Both the position numbers and the translations under genes were made by a program. Shown piece by piece: positions 9,974-18,362 of a stretch of 32,134 nucleotides of DNA. The stretch is from Planctomycetota bacterium (GTDB lineage Bacteria; Planctomycetota; Phycisphaerae; UBA1845). The stretch covers positions 1 to 32,134 of the forward strand of contig JACQFE010000065.1 in the NCBI GenBank assembly GCA_016200265.1, given 5' to 3'. Under the pieces are notes generated by a model. That model was given only the letters and a program-made list of their open reading frames with translations, did not search any database and had not been told where the DNA came from. Position 1 is the stretch's first letter. Every line of letters begins with the position of its first letter.

Positions 9974-10525
9974 CTACGAGTCAAGCGGCAATTCCCATCG
10001 CCAAATTCGCCCGTCCTTAGGAACTACGAATTCGCCGGCGAAATTCATACAAATTTTTTCCAGAATTCGGCATGAGGCATTTCGTTCCGGCAGGGTGTGG
10101 GCGAAAACACATCGCACGCGCCTGGATCTCCGCGCCAACTCGATCATTGCCTCAGCGGCCGCAGTCGCGTAACCCCGCCCTTCAAACGGCGGAAATGTAT
10201 AGTACGCCATTTCGACTGATTCGTTCTCATTCGGGCCGGAAGTGAACCCGCATGTTCCTACTACGATTGACCCGGTTGCATCGACCGTCAGGTAACATCC
10301 AAAGGGCGGCTCGCGAGGAACCTCATCAAGGTGCTTGAGGGATTGAACAAGCACCTCCCCGATCTGCTCCCGCGACGCGCCAAGGGCAGCGCCGAATTGT
10401 CGGGCAAATGCACCCGCCCCGTCCTGGAAGGCGTGTTCCATTGCATCATCAATCGTCAGAAGTCGGATTTTCGGTATTTGATTCACTTGGACAATCCGTC
10501 GAAACGCGACGCAACAGGCGAGCAT
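9974..10525 (-). CDS. GNAT family N-acetyltransferase (RimJ/RimL-like)
   Basis: The protein is an acetyl-CoA-dependent acyltransferase of the GNAT superfamily. Motif A, which binds the CoA pyrophosphate, is seen in PPFEGRGYATAAAEAMIELA, preceded by the beta-4 strand VEMAYYTF and followed by the motif B region HTLPERNASCRILEKICM, where the N-A-S-C-R-I-L-E pattern is typical of RimJ/RimL-type members. I prefer the ATG at 10525 (183 aa) over a TTG at 10549 because AAGGAAG sits about 6 bases before it. The substrate cannot be predicted; members acetylate ribosomal proteins, amino acids or antibiotics. It is divergent from mqnA. Confidence 0.85.
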   Translation of the reverse strand: MLACCVAFRRIVQVNQIPKIRLLTIDDAMEHAFQDGAGAFARQFGAALGASREQIGEVLVQSLKHLDEVPREPPFGCYLTVDATGSIVVGTCGFTSGPNENESVEMAYYTFPPFEGRGYATAAAEAMIELARRSRRVRCVFAHTLPERNASCRILEKICMNFAGEFVVPKDGRIWRWELPLDS

Positions 10526-10583
10526 GGTAACTTCCTTGTCCCGTTTCAAAAACCCTGAAACCAGGAGATTCGCGGATCACAAA

Positions 10584-10612
10584 ATGACCGGCGACGTTTG
10601 GCGATTTATAAT
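10584..10612 (+). promoter_or_regulatory. Sigma70-like promoter for mqnA-mqnC
   Basis: A perfect TATAAT (10607-10612) lies 17 bp after ATGACC (10584-10589, four of six matches to TTGACA), in the divergent gap before mqnA. Transcription would begin near 10619, leaving a leader of about 47 bases. Confidence 0.5.
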
Positions 10613-10665
10613 CATCCGGATGGCAACTGCCTGATGCAGGCCACTCTTGGATGTGCAGGAATCGA

Positions 10666-11472
10666 ATGCAAACTCTAAGCGATCAACCAAACAGCGTGCT
10701 GCGGCTGGGTGTCGTGTCGTACCTGAACGCCAAGCCGCTCATTGAAGGGTTGGACCGCGACCCTAGTTTGACGCTTCGATTTGAGGTTCCATCGCGCTTG
10801 GCCCCGTTGCTCGACGCGAATGAAGTCGATGTCGCGCTGGTGCCGATCATCGAGTTCTTTCAGCCGCCACGTCATTGGCAGATTGTCTCGGATGCTTGTA
10901 TCGCCTGCGACGGAGAGACGCTCACCGTTCGCGTATTTTCGCGCGTTCCACCAAAGGACATCCGTCGCCTCCACGTCGATTGCGATTCCCGAACCTCGAT
11001 CGCCCTCGCGACGGTTTTGTGGCGGGAACTTTATGGCACGCAATTGGAATTGATTCCCTATGCGAATGATCCCGAAACGCCGAATTGTGAGGCCGTTCTG
11101 CTCATCGGCGACAAAGTCGTCAACAACACGTTGATCGATTTTGATATCGAGACCGATTTGGGTTCAGCTTGGAAAACGCTCACCGGGTTGCCGTTCGTGT
11201 TCGCCGCTTGGGCAGCGCCGATGGACTCCGAACTTGGCGATCTCGCACACAATTTATCCAGTGCAAGAGACGCTGGAGTTGCTTCCGCGGAATTGCTCGC
11301 CGCGGATTACGGCCCGGGATTGAAGTGGCCGGTCGCGCAGGCCAAACGATACCTCACCAAACGGCTCAAATTCACGATTGGACCGCGTTATCATGAAGGC
11401 ATGCAACTCTTTCTGGAATTGACCAAGCGGCATGGGCTTGTCCAAGTCGATCGGGAGCTTTGCTTCGCATGA
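10666..11472 (+). CDS. mqnA: Chorismate dehydratase MqnA (futalosine menaquinone pathway)
   Basis: MqnA dehydrates chorismate to 3-enolpyruvylbenzoate, the first step of the futalosine route to menaquinone; it has a periplasmic-binding-protein fold but is cytosolic. The sequence shows the diagnostic N-terminus LRLGVVSYLNAKPLIEGL, then VPSRLAPLL, EVDVALVPIIEFF, the CDSRTSIALA segment, VLLIGDKV and GLPFVFAAWAA, matching the family throughout. The length (268 aa) is normal. I use the ATG at 10666 because CAGGA lies about 5 bases upstream; an in-frame ATG at 10651 would add five residues. The stop overlaps the mqnC start (ATGA), implying translational coupling. Confidence 0.95.
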   Translation: MQTLSDQPNSVLRLGVVSYLNAKPLIEGLDRDPSLTLRFEVPSRLAPLLDANEVDVALVPIIEFFQPPRHWQIVSDACIACDGETLTVRVFSRVPPKDIRRLHVDCDSRTSIALATVLWRELYGTQLELIPYANDPETPNCEAVLLIGDKVVNNTLIDFDIETDLGSAWKTLTGLPFVFAAWAAPMDSELGDLAHNLSSARDAGVASAELLAADYGPGLKWPVAQAKRYLTKRLKFTIGPRYHEGMQLFLELTKRHGLVQVDRELCFA

Positions 11473-12677
11473 CCACTCTTGTCGAATCCAAATCACCCGA
11501 AATTGAAACATCGCCGCGAATCGATGAGCAGGACGCGCTCGATTTGTATCGCGACTGTTCGATTCATGAACTGGGCCGCCGCGCACATCGCGTGACCTGC
11601 CGTTTGCATCCCGAGCCATACCGCACGTACGTCGTCGATCGAAACATCAACTATGCGAACTATTGTTCGGCCAAGTGCATCTTTTGCAATTTCAAGGCCG
11701 ATCCGCCGGGCATGAATTCGGGCCGCAAGGATCTGCCGGAAGGCTATGTCCTATCGTTCGCCGAGATTGGACGCAAAATCGAAGAACTCATCGCGATCGG
11801 CGGAACGCAAGTGTTGATGCAGGGAGGCCTGGTGCCGGCGGAACTCCTGCCCTTCGACTGGTACCTCGACTTGATGCGCTTCATCAAACGAGAATATCCT
11901 GGCATTCATGTTCATGCCTTCAGTCCGCCGGAAATCCATGCATTCCACGAGATTTTCGGCATGACCGTGCGTGATGTTCTTGTGCAATTGCGCGACGCCG
12001 GTCTGGATTCGATCCCCGGAGGCGGCGGCGAAATTCTCGTCGACCGCGTGCGGAAAAAAATTGCCCAGGGCAAGACGACCACCGATCAATACTTGCACGT
12101 CTCGCGCGAGGCGCACAAGATTGGCTTGAAAACCAGCATCACGATGATGTTCGGACATATCGAAACCATCGAAGAGCGGCTTGAACACCTCCGCCTGATC
12201 CGCGACCTTCAGGACGAAACGCTCGGATTTACGGCCTACATCAGTTGGACGTTTCAACCCGGAGATACCCCCTTGGGTCGAGTGGCCCAATTCCCGGCCA
12301 ATTACGCTGGACCGAACGACGGTGCACACCTAATGCTCGCCGACGCCGACGAATACCTGCGCATGACCGCGCTCGCTCGAATCTATCTCGACAACATCCC
12401 CAATATTCAGTCAAGCTGGGTGACTCAGGGCGTTAAAATAGGCCAGCTCGCACTATTTTTTGGTTGCAACGACATGGGGTCCGTGATGATGGAGGAGAAT
12501 GTCGTTTCTGCGGCGGGAACGACGTATCGTCTTACGGAGCAACAAATAAGGGCAGCAGTTACATCTGCCGGCTGGATTCCGCGAAAGCGTAACTTTGCAT
12601 ATCAACTTCTCGATGAACACCCTACTCCCCTCCCTACCCAATGTAACAGACCACCTCCGCAAGTGAATTTTAGGTAG
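11469..12677 (+). CDS. mqnC: Cyclic dehypoxanthinyl futalosine synthase MqnC (radical SAM)
   Basis: MqnC is a radical-SAM enzyme that cyclises dehypoxanthinylfutalosine in the futalosine menaquinone pathway. The 4Fe-4S-binding motif is C66-x3-C70-x2-C73 in NYCSAKCIFCNF. Strong family matches follow: GGTQVLMQGGLVPAELLPFDWY, the YPGIHVHAFSPPEI segment, GLDSIPGGGGEILVDRVRKKI and GFTAYISWTFQPGDTPLG. The NINYANYC start of the motif and the HAFSPPEI region favour MqnC over its paralogue MqnE. The start is ATG 11469, overlapping the mqnA stop by four bases. Length (402 aa) is slightly longer than average because of a short tail after residue 385. The rest of the pathway (MqnB/E, MqnD) is not in the window. 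Confidence 0.93.
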   Translation: MTTLVESKSPEIETSPRIDEQDALDLYRDCSIHELGRRAHRVTCRLHPEPYRTYVVDRNINYANYCSAKCIFCNFKADPPGMNSGRKDLPEGYVLSFAEIGRKIEELIAIGGTQVLMQGGLVPAELLPFDWYLDLMRFIKREYPGIHVHAFSPPEIHAFHEIFGMTVRDVLVQLRDAGLDSIPGGGGEILVDRVRKKIAQGKTTTDQYLHVSREAHKIGLKTSITMMFGHIETIEERLEHLRLIRDLQDETLGFTAYISWTFQPGDTPLGRVAQFPANYAGPNDGAHLMLADADEYLRMTALARIYLDNIPNIQSSWVTQGVKIGQLALFFGCNDMGSVMMEENVVSAAGTTYRLTEQQIRAAVTSAGWIPRKRNFAYQLLDEHPTPLPTQCNRPPPQVNFR

Positions 12678-12978
12678 CGATCCGGACGCATTCGATGTTA
12701 CACTACAGCTGCGGTTGGTCGCTGAAGAGGAATGCCATCGATCCCTGCCGCCGGTGAATTCAGATCCGGTTCGTGCAACGCCAACCGATGTGACTTTGTT
12801 AGCTGCAGGGACCGCATGACGAAGTTGTCAGTGCTCCATTCCGCCTTGTCGGCGTGAAGCATCGTCGCGGTTTCGCGGCATTTCGTTTATTCGTTTAGTA
12901 GTCGATTCAAAGGTTGTTCAACCCGGGTTTTCGCGATTGAGAATCGCCGAACTTCAAGTGGAGGGAAGGACGGTAGGG
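12678..12978 (+). other. Non-coding stretch between mqnC and the HD-domain gene
   Basis: No convincing ORF, RNA gene, strong hairpin with T-run or consensus promoter is visible in these 301 bases. The last part (12937-12978) is open in frame with the next gene through a TTG, but the ATG at 12979 is preferred. It probably holds that gene's promoter and leader. Confidence 0.4.
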
Positions 12979-13683
12979 ATGGAAGTCGACGCGATACATA
13001 AGCGCGCTCGTGCCGACTTGCTGATTTCCACGACCCACGGCGATGTTGATGTTTTCCTATGGGAGCATTCTCTCCGCGTCGCCACCAATTGCATCCGAAT
13101 CACCCGATTTGAAGAGCTCGCCGGGAGAAAAATAGAATTCTTGGCGCTCTTTGTGGCAGCCCTCTATCATGACTCCGCCTGGGCCAAACGATGCCGCGAG
13201 GGTGTGATCGAAAGGCTCGAAGTTCTGGTCGGGACACCGCAGGAAAACGACAGTGAAGTCGCTGTATCAATCATGCGCCATGGCATGGGAATCCTGCTTC
13301 CGGAGACCACTATCGATTGCGCGGCGGCCGCCATTCTTTCCCGGAATGATCGCGCCCTTGCCACCATCGAAGGCCAAATCCTATCTGAAGCTGACAATCT
13401 GGAGGAATTCGGACTGGCTTCGCTCTGGTCCATCGTGCGTCGCGGGGCTTTGGAGGGCAAGGGAATTCGAACGGCGATCGAGATTTGGAGGCGAAAAAAG
13501 GAATATCAATTCTGGACAGCCCGACTCACGGATTCATTCCGTTTTGAATCGGTTCGCGAAATGGCAAGGAGTCGCCTGATCAAGCTTGAAGACTTTTTGG
13601 AAGAGCTCGCCAACGAAGCACTGATCGACGAGAGCTCTTTCGTGCTCGATCCCTTTCGGGCCGCAGCCACGTCCGAAGACTGA
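12979..13683 (+). CDS. HD-domain protein, probable metal-dependent phosphohydrolase of unknown substrate
   Basis: The 234-aa product has the HD-superfamily signature: a first histidine in FLWEHSLRVA (H30), the HD dyad in ALYHDSAW (H64-D65) and a later aspartate in LSEADNLEEFG (D139). Together these form the usual divalent metal site. Members hydrolyse phosphomonoesters, nucleotides or cyclic dinucleotides; no GYP signature is present, so cyclic-di-GMP phosphodiesterase activity is unlikely. The start at ATG 12979 is preferred because GGAGGGAAGGA lies upstream; an in-frame TTG at 12937 would add 14 residues. The C-terminal third is alpha-helical and rich in Glu/Arg/Leu. It converges with the receiver gene across 10 bases. 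The cellular role is unknown. Confidence 0.7.
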   Translation: MEVDAIHKRARADLLISTTHGDVDVFLWEHSLRVATNCIRITRFEELAGRKIEFLALFVAALYHDSAWAKRCREGVIERLEVLVGTPQENDSEVAVSIMRHGMGILLPETTIDCAAAAILSRNDRALATIEGQILSEADNLEEFGLASLWSIVRRGALEGKGIRTAIEIWRRKKEYQFWTARLTDSFRFESVREMARSRLIKLEDFLEELANEALIDESSFVLDPFRAAATSED

Positions 13684-13693
13684 TGCCTTGCGC

Positions 13694-14170
13694 TTAGGCC
13701 ATCGCGCCAACCGCGGCATGATTCGTCGGCCAGGTAACACGAGTCGGAAATCTGCGTTTCCGCGAAGAAGCATCTCGCGTCGGCCGATCGACAATATCCA
13801 CGATCAACCGGACGAGCACGTTCGGGTCATACGGCTTCGCGAGAAAATAATCCGCACCCACGGAATCCACCATTTGCCTCGCATACCCACGCGTCAGTTC
13901 ATCATCCGGCTCGGTCAGCATCAGGATGGGAGTATCGAACGCCTGCGCACTCTCCCGCAAATAGGCACACACATCCATCCCGTCCATGTCGTGCAATTGC
14001 GCGTCCAGAACAACCAGATCGACATTGCGCTCTTCGCATTTCCAGAGCACGTCGGAACCGTTGGGCGTGCAAGAGACGCGAAAGCCGAGCTCGATCAGCG
14101 GGTCGCGAAGTTCCTTCGACGCTTTCGAATCTCGATCCGCGAGCACGATGTGCTTCCTGGTTTTGTGCAT
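13694..14170 (-). CDS. Stand-alone CheY-like response regulator receiver protein
   Basis: The 158-aa protein is one receiver domain with a basic tail. The acidic pair is D12/D14 (LADRD), the phospho-acceptor is D56 (VVLDAQLHDMDG), the switch threonine is T86 (LMLTEPDD) and the conserved lysine is K112 (YFLAKPYDP). There is no DNA-binding output domain; the tail after residue 130 (RKRRFPTRV) is basic and could bind a protein or nucleic acid partner. I chose the ATG at 14170 over a long upstream extension because MHKTRKHIVLAD is the natural receiver start and GGGGAA precedes it. No histidine kinase is adjacent, so the partner is encoded elsewhere. The gene lies 222 bases downstream of lysA on the same strand and has its own inverted repeat upstream. 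Confidence 0.88.
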   Translation of the reverse strand: MHKTRKHIVLADRDSKASKELRDPLIELGFRVSCTPNGSDVLWKCEERNVDLVVLDAQLHDMDGMDVCAYLRESAQAFDTPILMLTEPDDELTRGYARQMVDSVGADYFLAKPYDPNVLVRLIVDIVDRPTRDASSRKRRFPTRVTWPTNHAAVGAMA

Positions 14171-14243
14171 GGTTGTTTTTCCCCGTCTTGCTCCACCGAT
14201 TGCCGGAAAAACTGTAGAATATCCCCCAACGCATCGCCAATCA

Positions 14244-14267
14244 CGCAATTCACATAATGAAATTGCG
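14244..14267 (-). promoter_or_regulatory. Perfect inverted repeat upstream of the receiver gene
   Basis: CGCAATT (14244-14250) and AATTGCG (14261-14267) form a perfect 7-bp inverted repeat with a 10-base spacer, about one DNA turn per half-site. It sits 74 bases before the receiver gene's start, a plausible operator for a dimeric regulator. This is read from symmetry alone. Confidence 0.35.
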
Positions 14268-14392
14268 GATAAAAAAGCCGAACCATCAACTACAGTGGCC
14301 CTGTATTGCCACCGATGGAGTCCCAAAAAACCGGACGCCATGCACTGCAATCGAACAATAAGGTGAATTCGTCAAGAAATTGTGATGCGCTT

Positions 14393-15676
14393 TCAAATTT
14401 CTCGCTCGGCCGCCACAAGATCGTTGTATGTCTCTCGCCGCCGAATTAAGCGTCCTCGATCGTTTTCCACAAGAACCTCGGGTGCTCGCGGGCGGGAATT
14501 GTATTGGCTGCTCATGGTCATTCCGTAGGCACCCGCGCTGTAAATACAGACGAGATCCCCTCGCTTCAACGGCGGCATCCATCGTTCTTTCGCGAGAAAA
14601 TCGCCGCTTTCGCAAACTGGTCCCACAACATCCACCAGCTCCGTGCCTGCCATACGAAGATCGGCCCCGCGATGCGCAGGAACAAAGACTTCACCGGCCG
14701 CCACGGGCCAAACAAAGTGATAGGCCCCATACAGCGCCGGCCGAATTAACTCCGTGATGGCGGCATCCACAATGACATATTTTCGCGCCCCCGAGCGTTT
14801 CGTGTACAACACGCGAGTGAGAAGGACGCCCGCATTCGCGGCGATGCTCCGCCCCGGCTCGAACAACACTTCCAGTCCGCGATCGCGAAGAAGAGGCACA
14901 ATCTGATCCGCATAACTGGCCGCAGACGGCGCTTCGCCGCCCTGATAGTGAGCGCCGAACCCACCGCCCAGATTGATTGCGGTGATCGTGATTCCATCGC
15001 GTCGAATTTCATCAATCAGCCGAAGTGTTTTTTCGATTGCCTCCACATACGGCCCGGCCGAATTCACCGGCGATCCAAGATGCAGGTGCAATCCCGCGAT
15101 GCAAATGTTTCGATCATTGGCAAATGCACGGGAGGCTCTCCGTGACGCGTCGAAGTCAATCCCAAATTTTGTGCCACGCTTGCCCGTCGTCGTGTACTCG
15201 TGCGTATGGGGGTCAACGTCCGGATTCACGCGCAGGGCCACGCGCGCCATCCGATTCACTTCTCCGGTCAGCCGGGCGATATTTTCAAGCTCCTCGACGG
15301 ATTCGACGTTGAACCAGCCGATGCCGAATTCCAATGCGTCGCGAATTTCCGCATTTGTCTTTCCGACGCCCGCGAACACCACGCTTTCCGGCGGCGCCCC
15401 GATTTCACGCACGCGCCGCAGCTCCCCGCCGCTCACCACATCAAACGAAGCACCTTCGGCATGAAGCAACCGTAGGACGGCGAGATTCTGGCAACTCTTC
15501 ACCGAAAAACAGACGCACGGATTGAGTTCCGCGAATGCGGCCTGAAAGCGGCGGAAATGATCGACGAAAGTCTGCCGGGAATAAACATACAACGGAGTGC
15601 CAAACTTCTCCGCCAGTTCTTCGACTCGAACGCCTTCGGCCTGAAGCTGCCCGCTTTTGTAGACAAAGTGGTCCAT
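14393..15676 (-). CDS. lysA: Diaminopimelate decarboxylase
   Basis: LysA is a PLP enzyme that decarboxylates meso-diaminopimelate to L-lysine, the last step of bacterial lysine synthesis (EC 4.1.1.20). The 427-aa chain has the alanine-racemase-like barrel: PLP lysine K60 in CFSVKSC, ASFDVVSGGEL, HTHEYTTTGKRGTKFGI, GLHLHLGS, the phosphate-binding GGGFGAHY and the EPGRSIAANAG segment. The C-terminal domain carries CESGDFLAKER and AYGMTMSSQYNSRPR, which supply active-site Cys and Tyr. Length and motifs match a functional enzyme. The ATG at 15676 is divergent from rnhA, with 45 bases between the two starts, so they share a very compact promoter region. Confidence 0.97.
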   Translation of the reverse strand: MDHFVYKSGQLQAEGVRVEELAEKFGTPLYVYSRQTFVDHFRRFQAAFAELNPCVCFSVKSCQNLAVLRLLHAEGASFDVVSGGELRRVREIGAPPESVVFAGVGKTNAEIRDALEFGIGWFNVESVEELENIARLTGEVNRMARVALRVNPDVDPHTHEYTTTGKRGTKFGIDFDASRRASRAFANDRNICIAGLHLHLGSPVNSAGPYVEAIEKTLRLIDEIRRDGITITAINLGGGFGAHYQGGEAPSAASYADQIVPLLRDRGLEVLFEPGRSIAANAGVLLTRVLYTKRSGARKYVIVDAAITELIRPALYGAYHFVWPVAAGEVFVPAHRGADLRMAGTELVDVVGPVCESGDFLAKERWMPPLKRGDLVCIYSAGAYGMTMSSQYNSRPRAPEVLVENDRGRLIRRRETYNDLVAAEREI

Positions 15677-15721
15677 AAATTTTGTGCGTGTTCAATCGCC
15701 AGGCGGACGCCGCCAACCGAG

Positions 15722-16285
15722 ATGGCGTTCGCGAGTCAATGGCCACCCGTTATACTACCGCCCGCGCAAAAGGCCGCACAGGAACAAACGGAATTGCCAA
15801 ACGAACCGGAAATCTTTCTCTACACCGACGGAGCGTGCAGCGGCAATCCCGGTCCGGGCGGCTGGGCATTTCTGTTAAAACATCCAGCGACACGGAAAAT
15901 CAAGACCTTTTCCGGCGGCGAATCGCAAACCACGAACAATCGCATGGAGCTTCTCGCAGCGATCGAGGGACTCAAGGCCATCGACGCTACGCGCCGCCGT
16001 TGCGTCCGCCTCGTCAGCGACAGCGAATATGTGATCCGCGGGCTCCGAGAGTGGGTCATCGGCTGGGCCGCCAACGGTTGGAATCGCGGCAAAGGCAAAG
16101 ACGCCTCGCCCGTCAAGAACATGGAGTTATGGAAAGAACTCTTCGAATTATCACAGCGGCACGAAATGAGTTACGAGCGTGTCTCCGGGCATAGCGGCCA
16201 TCCGGAAAATGAGGAATGTGATCGACTCGCAGTGGCCGAAATCAAGCGAATTCGAGAACAAATGAAAAACGAGCGATGTGAATAA
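15722..16285 (+). CDS. rnhA: Ribonuclease HI
   Basis: RNase HI cuts the RNA strand of RNA-DNA hybrids, removing primers and R-loops. All catalytic residues are present: D36 (YTDGACSGNPGPGGWA), E76 (NNRMELLAAIEGL), D100 (VSDSEYVIRGL), H157 (SGHSGHPENEECD) and D167. The helix carrying WAANGWNRGKGK corresponds to the basic protrusion of E. coli RNase HI. With the ATG at 15722 the protein is 187 aa, with about 30 extra N-terminal residues. A longer reading back to 15557 would overlap lysA on the other strand and is unlikely. It converges with the AAA-ATPase gene across 20 bases. Confidence 0.95.
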   Translation: MAFASQWPPVILPPAQKAAQEQTELPNEPEIFLYTDGACSGNPGPGGWAFLLKHPATRKIKTFSGGESQTTNNRMELLAAIEGLKAIDATRRRCVRLVSDSEYVIRGLREWVIGWAANGWNRGKGKDASPVKNMELWKELFELSQRHEMSYERVSGHSGHPENEECDRLAVAEIKRIREQMKNERCE

Positions 16286-16305
16286 GGGTGGCAAGTCCTG
16301 GACGA

Positions 16306-18045
16306 TCATTCAAGGGCGCCGGCACGCAACGCGTCCTTCCCGTTTCGCGTCCTTTCCGTGATTCTGCGCAGTCCCGAAAGACTCGCCTGGGCAGTATGCA
16401 GAAGTTCTTCGATGTGACTGGCGTCAAAACCAATTCCATTTTGATGTTCAACGATGCCGTGCGCGATGACGGGAATGGTCCCTGGCGTCGGAGCGAGTTT
16501 CACGCAGTTCAACGAGCGACTTGCGCCTGCAATCTCGATTCCCGCACAGTTCTTCGATCGTGGAGGTGTGGTCACCAATGCGGCGCGAGTTTCCTCAATT
16601 CGCTGGTTCCCCGTCGCCTTGATTTGGATCGCTAAGGCAATCGTCTGCCGCGTGAGCGCCCGTTCACGGCGAAGCTGTTCAAGCAATTCGTGCAACCCGC
16701 GGCCCGTGGCACGCAAGGCATGCCGCAATTCATCTCCTCGGGCGGTCTTGTGCTCCAGATCACGGCAAGTCGATTCGGCACGATCCAGGAGAGCGGCGGC
16801 CCGCACGAGCAATGCCTCCAGCCCTGCCTGCGCGATGGGCAATTCGGCAGCGGCCACGGAGACTGATATGGATTGACTTTCGAGACGCCTTAGACGACGC
16901 AGCGTATCCTGCAACTGACGCTCAGATTCTGCAATCGCTTCGATAATGCGACGATCCAGTGCCGGATCACGGGCTGGAACCCTTGGTTCCGCTTTGGTTG
17001 CGGGTGGAGCGGCCGCCTTGTTCGGCTCGCCTTTTTGCGATGCTGCATGAACGGCTACGGGCTTGGACGGTAGTGTCTGGACCACCTCCTTCATGAGCGG
17101 ATGCACATGAGCGATTTCAGTTCTTAATGTTGGCGCTGGGACCACTTCAGTCCTTGCCGGTTGCGTCGGCAATGCCGGCGCCTCGAGATTTGGATTCCCT
17201 CTCGCGCCCGGTGGAGCATCGCCGCCATTGGTTGAGGTCACTCGATAGGCGCCTGGCGCAAGTGAGTCAATGACTTCACGGCCAATCCTGCGTTTGTCTA
17301 TCGAATACGCGCTCAGCATCGCATTATCGCAGATGGTGTTGATGATTCGCGGAATGCCGTGCGAAATTTCAAAGATTCGATCAATCGCGTCGGAGCTGAA
17401 AATCCCCGGATCCGACGCGGCCGCCACCGAGAGACGATATCGAATGTAGCCCTCGGTGCGTCGCCGATCCAGGGCTGGAAGGTGAAACGCGCGAAACACC
17501 CGCTGCTTGAGCTGGCGAAGCTCCGGCGATTGGAAAATCCGCTGCAATTCAGGCTGACCGACGATGGCGATCTGAAGCAGTTTCGCGTCGTCGGCCTCCA
17601 GGTTGCCGATCATCCGCAATTCTTCAAACGTGCTAACGGGAATGTTCTGGGCCTCATCGAGAATTAGCACGACCGGAATGTTCTGCGCAAATCGTTGCAG
17701 GAGAAAATCGTGCAACAGCCGCACCATTTGCGTGTGCGACATGCCGGCGCTGATCGGAATTTCAAACTCCGTGCACACCGACTCCATCAGGTCTTCGCGA
17801 GTTTGAATCGCGTGATTGACGTTTGCAAAAGCGATGCCACCCCCGAAATGACGAAGCATCAGGCGCGTCACGAGGGTCTTGCCCGCTCCGACCTCCCCCG
17901 TCAACAGCACGAAACCCTTGCGTTGCTTGACGGAATAAATCAGCGATGCGAGCGCCTCTTCGTGGTCCGGAGTGGAATAAAAATAGCGCGGATCGGGCGT
18001 ATTATTGAACGGCAACTCGCGAAGTCCGAAAAATTCGGCGTACAT
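16306..18045 (-). CDS. ExeA/XrtA-associated-type AAA ATPase with a long C-terminal coiled-coil region
   Basis: The N-terminal 265 residues are an ExeA/GspA-like AAA+ ATPase: start MYAEFFGLRELPFNNTPDPRYFY (the usual pepcterm_ATPase/ExeA opening), Walker A at 50-57 (GEVGAGKT), Walker B at 125-131 (VVLILDEAQ), and the sensor region IAIVGQPELQ. Families of this type accompany exopolysaccharide export and type II secretion clusters. Residues about 270-370 are a Pro/Ala-rich linker. Residues about 375-545 are rich in Leu/Arg/Glu heptads (RQLQDTLRRLRRLESQS and others) and should form coiled coils; this tail is not part of the basic ATPase family. The gene diverges from the Wza-like gene and so belongs to the polysaccharide block. 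Its exact role there is inferred from context. Confidence 0.85.
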   Translation of the reverse strand: MYAEFFGLRELPFNNTPDPRYFYSTPDHEEALASLIYSVKQRKGFVLLTGEVGAGKTLVTRLMLRHFGGGIAFANVNHAIQTREDLMESVCTEFEIPISAGMSHTQMVRLLHDFLLQRFAQNIPVVLILDEAQNIPVSTFEELRMIGNLEADDAKLLQIAIVGQPELQRIFQSPELRQLKQRVFRAFHLPALDRRRTEGYIRYRLSVAAASDPGIFSSDAIDRIFEISHGIPRIINTICDNAMLSAYSIDKRRIGREVIDSLAPGAYRVTSTNGGDAPPGARGNPNLEAPALPTQPARTEVVPAPTLRTEIAHVHPLMKEVVQTLPSKPVAVHAASQKGEPNKAAAPPATKAEPRVPARDPALDRRIIEAIAESERQLQDTLRRLRRLESQSISVSVAAAELPIAQAGLEALLVRAAALLDRAESTCRDLEHKTARGDELRHALRATGRGLHELLEQLRRERALTRQTIALAIQIKATGNQRIEETRAALVTTPPRSKNCAGIEIAGASRSLNCVKLAPTPGTIPVIAHGIVEHQNGIGFDASHIEELLHTAQASLSGLRRITERTRNGKDALRAGALE

Positions 18046-18362
18046 AGCGGCATTATTCGTCTGACGCGATCGCCTCGACCGCGCACGGTTTCATTTCCGA
18101 ATATCGGTCCTGCATTGGCAGCGCTGAAGGACAATAATCCGACCCAATTCAGCAGGAATGAAAGCAACCCGATAAATCAGCGTTCGCAATCGTCAGTCGC
18201 GGTGCATTTGTGGCCATCACCGATGCGTTATCGGTGTTCCACGAGCCACCGGACTGCATTCGCAATACCATGGCAATGGCCGGCCAATCTCAATTTCGCA
18301 TTCGGCAGCGCGTTTGCCGGTCCGATGCTCGCATCTGCGCGAGGTCACGACTTGTTTCATCA
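18046..18362 (+). other. Divergent control region between the AAA ATPase and the Wza-like lipoprotein
   Basis: These 317 bases separate the two divergent starts and should hold promoters in both directions. I see no convincing -35/-10 pair at proper spacing; TTGGCA (18115-18120) and AATAAT (18133-18138) are only 12 bp apart. Part of it is open in frame with the downstream gene from a GTG at 18210 and ATGs at 18270 and 18276, so the boundary depends on the chosen start. Confidence 0.35.

Noticed and set aside
11469..12677. MqnE (aminofutalosine synthase) rather than MqnC
   Set aside because: The NYC-x3-C-x2-CNF context and the HAFSPPEI segment fit MqnC better than MqnE, and it follows mqnA as in known mqnA-mqnC pairs.
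15557..15721. RNase HI start inside lysA
   Set aside because: It would overlap lysA by 120 bases on the other strand; the 15722 start already covers the whole domain.
18210..18362. GTG start at 18210 for the Wza-like gene
   Set aside because: It would place 51 residues before a textbook lipoprotein signal; the ATG at 18363 fits better, although its ribosome site is weak.
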